Assembly (NCBI RefSeq): GCF_021462225.1
Contig: NC_061797.1
Location: 23,893,093-23,957,092, forward strand
DNA: 64,000 nucleotides
Direction of reading: 5' to 3'
DNA from: Girardinichthys multiradiatus
Lineage: Eukaryota; Chordata; Actinopteri; Cyprinodontiformes; Goodeidae
Notes under the pieces: model-generated
Databases searched by the model: none
Told to the model about the DNA's origin: nothing
The model's input: only the letters and a program-made list of their open reading frames with translations
Position numbers and translations under genes: made by a program
Shown here: in pieces, positions 54,627 to 64,000 of the stretch
Numbering within the stretch: position 1 is the first letter of the stretch
How the letters are laid out: each line of letters opens with the position of its first letter

Positions 54627-54837
54627 CAGGGGTGCCCAAGTCCAGTCCTCGAGAACTAATATCCTGCAAGGTTAAATGCGTCCCTTTTCTGAATCAAATG
54701 AATGGCTCGATACCAGGCCTTTGCAGAGTTAAATGAATGCTGGTAAGGGAGTTCAGCAATTTGATTCAGCTATGGAGCGGGGATGCATCCAAAGGTTGCA
54801 GAATTGTAGTTCTTAAGGACTGGACATGGCATCCCTG
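54627..54837. mobile_element. hAT-like MITE with 8-bp target duplication
   Basis: Left end CAGGGGTGCCCAAGTCCAGT and reversed right end CAGGGATGCCATGTCCAGTC are inverted repeats of about 28 bp. Flanks cagtagag (54619-54626) and cagtataa (54838-54845) are an imperfect 8-bp duplication, as expected for hAT. 211 bp, non-coding. Confidence 0.85.
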
Positions 54838-54876
54838 CAGTATAACCCTCCCGAAGGGGATTCAACCCAGTACTAG

Positions 54877-54912
54877 CAAGGCGTACCTAATAAAGTGGCC
54901 TGTCAGTGTAGG
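54877..54912. mobile_element. Solo terminal repeat of Tc1 family F
   Basis: CTAATAAAGTGGCCTGTCAG followed by TGTA matches the right end of the 40258 element. It begins about 40 bp after the hAT-like MITE; no left partner seen. Confidence 0.6.
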
Positions 54913-55297
54913 TTACCATGATATATTTTTCCTTTTGAAAGGGAGGTTTTGATAGGGGAGAAAAAGCAGTAAGCAAGATAAATAGTTGTGTGAGAGAAAG
55001 CGTTCTACATGATGTATATGCAAAATGACTAACAACAGTGGTTTGGACAGACTGGAGGAGGATTGTGCTTCTACAACATTAAGTCCAGAGAGTTGTATTT
55101 GCATGTGGCTCGAATGCCAAATATTTAAATAGTATAACTTTGGAACCCATCTTTAATGCAGAATTGATTTTATTACAGCAGGTTTTATTGCAATGTTTAC
55201 ATTTGTTCCTGATGTGAGAGTGTGGGTATGCTTATCAGATGGATGCCCTGTGGACAGCTGGATGGAGATGACTCATTCTTGCAACACATCTTTATTC

Positions 55298-55301
<4 letters not shown>

Positions 55302-55357
<56 letters not shown>

Positions 55358-55382
55358 TGTGCATGAGAGAGAGAGAGAGACA
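55302..55382. repeat. (TG)n(GA)n compound microsatellite
   Basis: About 26 TG units, a short interruption (tttgtgtgca), then (GA)8. Confidence 0.97.
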
Positions 55383-56125
55383 GAGAAAGGCCCAACTATA
55401 GTTTTTTGTTAACATTATTTTGTTCAGGATAATTATAAAAAAAAAACATGTATTATTTATTATAGATCGTTTTCCTTTTTTGGTTGAGGTATAATTAAAA
55501 TATTTTTACAGTAGAAATCAATTTTCTAAAGATGTTTTTTCTTTTAATAAATTGCTAAATTTTTTATTGTCTATGGAGTCAAGTAGACATAAATCATCAA
55601 GACATACAAACCCAAGTAATCCTGTGAAGTAAATTGGGTAATTCTACATTTAACCTGACACCTGATAGCTGAGACAAAGAGGAAAATGATTAGCGTCATC
55701 TTACCTGTTGTAAAATCCCTTTTAACAGTATTTCCAGCCAAGGTCCAGTAGCAGAATCAAACCTATGGTTATTTAAAGCAGTTAAGGAAATCTTTTCACT
55801 GGTTTTGCTTGGGATGTGTTCCTGCATCCAACATGAGCTTTAATAAACTGCTGTTTCTCCTTTTCTGATGTTAGTTGTAGAACATCATGTGTAGCCATGA
55901 TGTACTCCTTTTACCCTATTGTAAGGTTCTGTTGTTCTAAGTTAGAGTGTTCCCATTACTTGCCCACTCCTTTTCTTGGCTAATTTGGCAGGAAATACCA
56001 AGTAAGCTTGTCGTTACATGACTGCTGACCTAAGCAAGTACCAGAGGTTTCTGTACTCATTTCTCAGTGTTCATTCATCATGCCGACTTTTACACCGTAA
56101 CTACAATGACCTTGGTTTCAATTAC

Positions 56126-56222
56126 AGTGCATCCGGAAAGTATTCACAGCGCTGCACTTTTTCCACATTTAGTTATGTAACAGCCTTCCAAGTGGTATCA
56201 AATTAATTTATTTCCTCAAAAT
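56126..56222. mobile_element. Tc1-like terminal fragment
   Basis: CAGTGCATCCGGAAAGTATT followed by CACAGCGCTGCACTTTTTCC and GTTATGTAACAGCC is the end region of a teleost Tc1 family. It is cut off at about 56222, where unrelated sequence begins. Confidence 0.65.
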
Positions 56223-56999
56223 TCAAAATCAGCTTTATTCACCAGGTTTGTGCACACAAGCAAGATATTTGACTTCAGCTTCACTTTCTTCTCAGTGAAC
56301 AACTTTAAAATATAAATATATAATAAGAGGACTAAAAATAAAAATGTTTTTTATGAAAGTTTATTCTGGGTTTCTTTATGCTTGTTGGGCAAACTAATTC
56401 TTAAAGGCCAGTCAGGCCTGGGATCAACATATCCATACTGTTAACTTCTGAGTACCTTAGTAAATACAATGCTCACAATATCAGCATTGCTACTTGTTAA
56501 AAACTCACTCTAAAACCTAAAGCATGTGACAGCTCTGTACAAATATGTATGGATTTTATATTCAGGCTAAATGAAAAGTTCCTCTTTTTTGAAGATTTGT
56601 GGAGGTTATGAGCACTCAATTTCTTAACTGCACTAAATTGGCAGTCTGTGCATCCGCAGTTTGGTACATCCTTGGCATGTTGTACATCATATGCATGGCT
56701 CAATAAAACCGCATGAGATGACTGATGATTTCATATTTAGCTCAAACCCACCTAAAATGTTAAAATTATGAGGATCAAGTGAAGCTTCAGTTAAGATTGT
56801 ATATGAGGAATATACTTTACTTCATCTAGATTCTTCTTTTGCTACAACCTGTTGCTTAGGGGAAGATTTCCCCTGCAGAGGTTTCTTGTTTAAAAGGACA
56901 ACTGCAGTGAGAGTTGTGCATATGAAATGGAAAAATAGAGAGCTGTTTCATTCATTTTGATGCCAAAACATCCTTGTGAAAGAACCTTCCTTCAAGCAT

Positions 57000-57345
57000 A
57001 CAGTTAAGCCCAAAATTATTCAAAACCCTGAGAGATTTGGGTTTAAAGTAATCTTTTAATTTTACAACGTTTCTTCTAACTTGTAGTAACATTAATGTTC
57101 TGGAGTGGCCCGACTTGAATCAGATAAAGAATCAGTTGGGGGAGCTAAAGATTAGGGTAATGGCAAGGAGGCCTTCCAACTGGAAGGAGTTAGAGCTCAT
57201 CACGAGAGATCAATTTCCAAAATGGTGGAAACATTTGAAAAGCTGATCAACAGCATTAGGATGGGTCTGACTGCTGTTATGGCAATAAAGTTTTTTTATT
57301 GATCATTAAGAAGGATTTAGATAATTTTTTAAGCTTATGGCTTGA
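57000..57345 (+). mobile_element. Internally deleted Tc1-like remnant
   Basis: Left end CAGTTAAGCCCAAAATTATT, then directly the C-terminal part of a transposase (VLEWPDLNQIKNQLGELKIR, RPSNWKELELI; the usual [11 protein letters not shown] block is worn) and an uncertain right end. No intact frame. Confidence 0.65.
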
Positions 57346-57834
57346 CAGTGGAGGGTCAACACCAAAGCAGATTTCTGCTAACCTAAAACACATCGATTCT
57401 CTCAAATATGAAAGCATTTTATGCAGCTGCTAGTAACCTTTCATAGCATTATTACTTTATCATAACATGTTGAAAACAGTGTTTTGTTCTGTTGTTTCAT
57501 GTGAAACGTGTTGTGCAGATAGGGATATGGTAAGCACAGTAGTACAGAGAAACTACCTAACTGTAAACTAAGGAAGTTTAAAAGTCAACAAAAATAATGT
57601 TCGTTAACCAAAAAAATGTTTTCGATTACATGTGCATGAGATTGCTACATTGCAAGGTTGCAGTTATCAGCATACATTTTGCAAATGAGGTTTCACATGA
57701 AAAACATCAACACCATGTGTTGATAATATAACCATGAATTTACATGTAAATACTCATCTAATGCAAAATCTCTATGGTGTAAAGGGTTATAAAATAGCTT
57801 TCACATGTATCATTATTATTCTTTTTCATATTAG

Positions 57835-57952
57835 AGTCGTTTTAAGATGACAGAAAATCACTTTGGAACTGACCAGCTGTTAACTGTAGCCTCCAAGAAA
57901 ACCTTACATCTTTATCCAAACTGCTGTTGTATCGACTCCTTGTTTACTGCAG
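57835..57952 (+). other. Exon-like segment of unknown origin
   Basis: 118 bp bounded by a good acceptor (tctttttcatattag) and a consensus donor (GCAG|gtaagt), open in one frame for 39 codons that would be in phase with the METTL15 first exon. The translation (SRFKMTENHFGTDQLL..) is not like METTL15 or any family I know, so it may be an alternative exon, a non-coding RNA exon or chance. Confidence 0.25.
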
Positions 57953-60900
57953 GTAAGTTCTCTAAATAACTCTATTTCCCCCATTATACTGGAGATTTTT
58001 AACATTTAAACTGCACAACAAAAAATTAATAAATAACATAATCAAATCAACATGGTAGATTAATAGCATGATAGACCGGTGACATGAATAAATATGACAA
58101 CCATTATAAAGTCAAAATGACTGGGGTAGACATGTCAGTGATGTATTTCAGTTTAGGATTTTTTTCTTTTCTTTTCTGAACAGATAAATATTGACGAATA
58201 TACTGGGGTAACTACTTGTGGCATATCCCTCGCATTAATAAGATAAAGTTAGGACTTTTATGTGCACCAAGGTAATTCATTTGAAAGCTGAAAACAGAAG
58301 AAGTATTGTAAAACCAAACGTTGGTCTGAGTACAGCGAAAATTAGTTTTTAAGAGATGATGTGATGCTTTCCTTTAAAGCTTTCCTTCAATCCCACTACC
58401 TCCCTCAAGCCACTTTTACAACCCCACCCCATTTTCTATTTCCTTTCATTTCATACACTGTCAACCCAGTCTTCAAACTACTGGAAGCCTCATCTTGAAT
58501 GCCTCTAGATTTCTGTTTTACAATTACCAAGCCTTCTACAATGTAACCTTCATTTTGTTTGTTTCCTCTTTGCACTCCCTAATGGACCTGGCCCCGTTCA
58601 TCTTTTGTCTTCCTTTAGTGCCATGAAATTCACCTTCAGGAGAGAAAGCCATCTTTTCTGTTGCTTCTTTACATTTTGTGAATATAGTTAAAGGGTTCCA
58701 GCCCCTCTTTTCACTTTTGCTTGTATGTTCTCTTGGGCTTTATGTAGTTCACATTGTTTCCTTATCCCACTGTATTGACAGTAGTGTGACACTTAAGAGA
58801 ATTCCTTCAGTGCATGCACCAATGAAGCACGAAATTATTTTTGAATAGATTCAGGGCGTAATTTTGACCCTATTTCTTGTTTCCTGGTAAAACAAAGAAG
58901 AATCCTTTGATATCATTATTTAAAGCTTTTTTTTTTATAATTACATTTGGCATCCTATATGGTGTCCTATATATCTCTAAAGTAAAACTACTGCACAAAA
59001 AAACCCCTTTTATTTCCAGTTTAAATTGCCTTTTGTAGAAAATATAGAACTGGTAGTTCTGCCAGTTTTTATATAGGTATTGTGACGCACAGGTCAGCAA
59101 AACAGGGAAAGGAGGAATAACTATATATAGCAATTTCCTTCTATAGCTGAGACCAGAGATTGTGTTATCTCTCAGTAATTTATGTGTTATTCATGTAGAT
59201 TGGCATCTTCTATCTTTACCGTCAGATAAAAATCCCATTCTTGCTTTGATAATGTGTAAGTTGTTTACAGGACATGCCTGGAGCCTTTTTTAAAATCAAA
59301 TGTTTGTAGATTTGTGTTAAATCTGCAGCGGAGCACATTCTTATAAAAACAGTTTTAGACAGCCTGTATGTTCTATGGAAATGTTAGAAAAGCCAATCTT
59401 CAGTATTTTCAGGGTGGTGCTTCATAGCTCAGCTGCATGAGTTGTGAAAAAACAATGGGTGACAAGTTTTAAAGCTACAAAAAGAGGTTAGCTCAAGCTG
59501 GGAGGAGAGATCAGCCTGTTTTATGAGAGGAAGCTGCTTGGTTTGTTTTTGCTTTGAAGATGCATGATGCTAAAATTTGTGGACACGAGCAGTTCACTGG
59601 GATACAGCTGTCTGAGCAAGGAATCACTGCTGTGAATGCTTGTAAACAAAGTTATTCAGCTTAATATACTCACAACTAAAGAGATGAGCTGCAACTTTAA
59701 GACTGAACAGTGCTGAAGCTGCAACCACCTGCAAGGTGCTTTGAATTTCTGAGTTTGGTTTAGTTTTGGGTTAGCATGTTTTGCTCTGAGAGGTTGTTGC
59801 TCTTAAGTGGCACCCAATGGTATTGTGCCGATAACTTATTTAAATCTGGTTGCATGTGTTCATTAAATAGTATTAGAAAATAACTATGCTTAAGTGCAGT
59901 GATGAGGAAAAGAAAGTACACCGTCCTTTTATTTTAGGATTCTGCACACCATGTTTATGTGAAATTTTGTTTTTAACATGTTTATTTATTATTTAGCTGT
60001 TTGGTATTTTGATGTTTATGTCTAGATTTGTAGTTTCTTCGCTGTTAAAAGAATACATTGGTTTTGAAAGAGACCTTTCAAAGCAAGTCCATGGTTTTAT
60101 GACTAAATGATGGTAAGAAAATGGAAATATATTGAATATAGATCAGTGATGTTTGACATAATAAAAAATAGTAATAGTGCTCAAAAGGTAACTTGATCGT
60201 TCAATTCAGGTGTGTTTGATGGGTCAATCAGCTAACACTCCTATTTTATTATTTGTTTTACCATAATCCAATTATTTTTGCACAGTAAAGTGAAGATTAT
60301 TCCCCACATCAAAAGCAAACAATGTAGTTATCTCAAAAAAATTATACTGAGTCAATATCAGAATTGTATTACTGGAAATGACAGAAAAGGGCTCATACAG
60401 GTTGTCCTTATATTACCACTGTACATTTTATATCTAGTTTTACTCCAGTATCCTGTTGCAAAAGCGTGTGTGTGTGAGGATGGTATCAATGAGGTAAAAA
60501 TGAACTTATGACCGAAAAGCTTAGATCACATCAGACCTATTCACTAGACTTTTCTCTGCAAGTACAAAGTCACATTGTCACAAAGCAGTGCCTCCTCACA
60601 ATGCAAACTCTCAGGTACAGGTAGTTCTCTAATCGCATCATTTCTTTTTTTTTTTTTTTCTTTCCTCTGGACACATGTCAGCTGTTCGACATTTTACAGA
60701 CAAGTGCAAAATCGTAATTATGTTTAATAAATTCAATTAAGCACAGATCGACCCCAGTTAAACCGTTGAAGTCTCACAAGTGTTATTGACAGAGGCACAA
60801 GTGCTAACTGCTACAACAGAAAGTCTTAATACTACATCTAAACTAAAATATATTCAGAAAAAAACCAAAAAGCTCCAGACCCATTTTTTCCTTGCCATTG

Positions 60901-63900
60901 TGTGGAAAAATAATTGTGTGAATGCTGTAAAGCACACTGTGTTTCTGTTACTCTTTATTCTTTATCATTCTTCTTTTATTTATGGATACATTTAGACCAT
61001 TTTAAGGTCAGGATGAAATTTTAAAACTATAACAATTTTTTTAACTAAACAATCTGAAGTTGCTTAGACAAGCTTTTCTTCTGCAATGAAATAAGAAGTC
61101 AGAGTGTTCTTGATACAAACTCCTCTTTGGTTTGAAAATAGTTCAATAATATTCGTTTTTTTTTTTTTACAAAATGTCAAATGAAAAAGCAATATGTTGT
61201 CCTCTTTGATAGAAAATATACCAGATTATTTATGGCATTTCTGATTTGACAGTAGCAATCAAGGACATGTACAGTTTGTTGTATTTTTTTTCCAGACAAG
61301 CCTGCTTGTCAATGACAAAGACTGATTTTATTTTCACAAACAACTCTCTCTTTTGTATGGACATTCATTTTGTTAGGGATCAGGTACTGACTTAAATAAA
61401 TTCATTTGTAGTTGTTTTTTTTATTTTTAATTTAAACCAGACAGGTGTGGATATATAAATGTGGTGAGAATAAATGGAAATGTGCATCCGTAACAAATTC
61501 AGCACATTTTAGTATGAAACAATAAGAAGGTAGATTTCTTTTCTGCATGTGAAATTGTTTAGTGCACCAATTTGACTCTTGATGCCACTCTTAGTCTTTT
61601 ACCTAGAGGTCCTGCCTTCATTTTTCTGCAAAATGGATTCTGTCCATAAGAAAACATGCAGCTCTGTAGCTCTCTAACCTGCAAGGGAAAAAAAAGTTTG
61701 ACTGGGGAGTGGGGGTTGAGAGTGATGACTCATGCACGCAGTACAAGTCCCTCCCTTTTCATTTTTTTCATTGTCCAATATTTTTTTTTTCACAGCTGTC
61801 ATGTACTGACTCCAAGTAAGATCCCCACAATGCTTTAATTTGGAAACATTTAGGATATGCTGGGTAAATAAAAATGCTGCCTATATCATTCTGTCACAGA
61901 AATTGTTCCTCGGGGATATGACTACACCAAAATGCAGACGAGAATGCCCTATCCCAGCATTGTCCTGCTCTGGCTAAATCCTTGACTGAAAGATAAAGAC
62001 AATTATTATGTCTTAAATACACTTAAATGATTTTATTAATATACTTTACATAATTAATCGTAACTGAATGTCACTCAATGACAGGAAAAATTAAACTCCC
62101 ACACAGACTGGTGGAAATAAACGGAAATTGAACGTGTTGAAAGATCACGCGATTTTTGGTATAAGTACAAAATTAGAACAAATAGATATCGCAGTTGGCA
62201 GTATGTACAATATCCCCCCCACCTCCCCTGTCATAAGTCAACCCACGTCTGTTGTAACTGATCCTTGACATCCATCAGATCGGCACTGAGCCGGACTTAA
62301 CGTTCAAGCTGTTCTCATTCTTCTACTTGGGGGGAAGGATCTAGGGACTTGGCTGACCACCAAAGGACCTTAACATCAAATTGGCCATCCACAGACATCA
62401 GTCTATTGTGTATGCTTTGTCTTGTTGAAAGACACTGGGGTGCTGCCTCAATAGGGGCAAAAATGTACAGGCAGGACATGCCACTAATATAGAGTAACTC
62501 TTTTCCATCAGGGTCCTCCAATCCACAACCAAAAGTGACCTGAAGTTAAGGCCTAACTCATACCACCCAGTGCGCTCCACTCTCGGCTCGACTGCGGAGT
62601 CTGCCTGACGTAAATTTCACTATTTGTACAGTACAGTTTTCAGTGTGGGGCAATTTATCTCTCAGCAAACACAAGGAGACTAAAGCTGCAATGATTTCCT
62701 GATGAGAAATCACTTGAGTTTTTCTTTTGTAGTTCTTTGCTTCTTCTTATCGTCTAATCGTCCTTCTCTGCCTCAGTTATTCAGAGACCTGCCTTCTAAA
62801 AAAGCTGCCATCCTTACTCTGGTGTTAAGGGCAGAGCACAAATATAATGTATTTGCTTATAAAGATTTTAATTTAATAAATAGCTTGATAAATGATAGAT
62901 GAATAGGGTCCAATATGTTCATATTCCAAAGTTAACTAGTTTATATTGGAGCTTTGAACTTAGTGTGAAATCTTTAGTTGCTGAACTATGAACATGAATT
63001 AATTTAGTTTTAGTTTTAAGTGTGAACTGAGCCTAGAACTAGCACTCAATGATATGTAATTGGTACACTGGATAGGAACAATGTGACATATGGCCATGAG
63101 ACCTCAGTCAAACCTCAAGGTGATATCCATCAAACTCTATCCAGTGCTGTAAAATGTGTCTAATGTGTCAACAAGGCGTCCTCTGTGCCTGGCGACCTTC
63201 ACCTTTTGATTGACTGTCGGACTCTCCGGACACTGCCTACTAAACAGCCCTCGTGATGCCACCACTGAAGCCCTCTGGTGTCAGTTATAAATGTGTCTGC
63301 TCCTCGCATATTAGGTATTTTACACACCTGTCACTGGTCTGCACGTGTAAGAAGTTACATCCAAATCCGACTGTTTCTATTTAAGAGCCTTACTGTTTCG
63401 CAAGTGAGTTAATGCTTGTTTATTTTGTTATTGTTTTAATTGGTCTCACATTGAGTCTTCAAAGCAAACACACTCTATAAAACAGTAGGAAGACTTCTTG
63501 TTACTTTGCAATGCCCACGTACAGTAAATATAGAGGTTTTTGGTCATAGTTTCAAAAAGCATACAAGTATCGTTTATCCTTGTTTCTCCGGGGACCTCCT
63601 CAGGATCAGTGTGGTGTAATGTGTCTTCGGACTCTTCGAAGTGGGTGGACACTTGACATGGGCTTTATGGACCTTTTTCTTGTGGAGGAGGAATAGAACT
63701 GAGGGGGTTCCTTGTTATAGAGAGATTTCCAAGGCTACTTTTTAGTAAAAACAGAACTGAATCAGAGCTTCTAGAAATTAACTAAGAGTTCTGGTAAAAA
63801 GTAAGGGTGCATAAATAGAAAAATATAAAGGAAAAGGTCATATGGATATATTGGTAAATGATCTGAGGATTGTGGATAGATGAAGAGATAACATTACACC

Positions 63901-64000
63901 TAAGTAAATGATTAGTCAACATTAGGCTTTAAAACTATACTTTCTCTCCACCATAAATCAGGAAAACACAACATTCAAACTAGGAAATGATTTGTCATTA

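Larger units (their letters stand above)
40202..64000 (+). other. METTL15 intron, open-ended
   Basis: From the donor at 40202 to the window end no further METTL15 exon was recognised. Apart from the repeats listed separately (40258, 41030, 46805, 47640, 50290, 51235, 52832, 54627, 54877, 55302, 56126, 57000) it is AT-rich sequence without recognisable genes; 42380-46800, 48950-50280 and 57960-64000 in particular hold nothing I can name. Confidence 0.55.

Noticed and set aside
62315..62580. Frames of about 65 codons near the window end
   Set aside because: Read as possible antisense transposase, but no DDE or terminal-repeat landmark could be matched.
1..64000. Looked for CRISPR arrays, operons, tRNA/rRNA genes and endogenous retroviruses
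   Set aside because: None seen. The only tRNA-like boxes belong to SINEs, and reverse-transcriptase sequence is of LINE type without LTRs, gag or env.

Overview
The window is from a vertebrate nuclear genome, almost certainly a ray-finned (teleost) fish. Evidence: small GT-AG exons in long AT-rich introns, a dense load of Tc1/mariner DNA transposons with TA target sites, an RTE/Rex3-like LINE fragment, tRNA-derived SINEs and CA/TG/TA microsatellites. I cannot name the species.

Two protein-coding genes are supported, arranged head to head. KIF18A (kinesin-8 mitotic motor) is on the minus strand. Its complete coding sequence can be rebuilt from 17 coding exons between 36584 and 5978; phases agree at every junction and the product is 911 residues. 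METTL15 (mitochondrial 12S rRNA cytosine-N4 methyltransferase) starts on the plus strand. Only its 5' leader exon (ending 38389) and first coding exon (39977-40201, 75 residues) are identified; the catalytic exons are not seen and probably lie beyond 64000. The two genes share a short promoter around 38200-38390 with two CCAAT boxes in opposite orientation, an E2F-like site, a CHR-like TTTGAA and a GC box. From memory, KIF18A and METTL15 are also divergent neighbours in human.

Layout: 1-5500 is the region 3' of KIF18A, with a compound microsatellite, a decayed Tc1 copy and a GC-rich, A-tailed retroposon with a 10-bp target duplication. 5500-38250 is KIF18A. Its introns hold a full-length Tc1 copy (7335-8604), a 0.6-kb polypurine tract, a LINE tail, two SINEs, another old Tc1 element and, in the 5.8-kb intron after coding exon 1, a fold-back Tc1 chimera (30666-32416) followed by one Tc1 family inserted inside another (32581-35309). 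38250-64000 is the METTL15 promoter, leader intron and a large open-ended intron. That intron carries internally deleted Tc1 derivatives, a LINE fragment (47640-48945), the best-preserved Tc1 transposase copy (52832-54100), a hAT-like MITE with target duplication and a perfect 21-bp-arm hairpin.

No CRISPR, prokaryotic, viral or toxin gene was seen. I found no clearly new biological system. The most unusual structures are the fold-back transposon chimera, the nested insertion with a missing element end, the A-tailed GC-rich retroposon, and a TA microsatellite occupying the splice-acceptor zone of a KIF18A motor exon.
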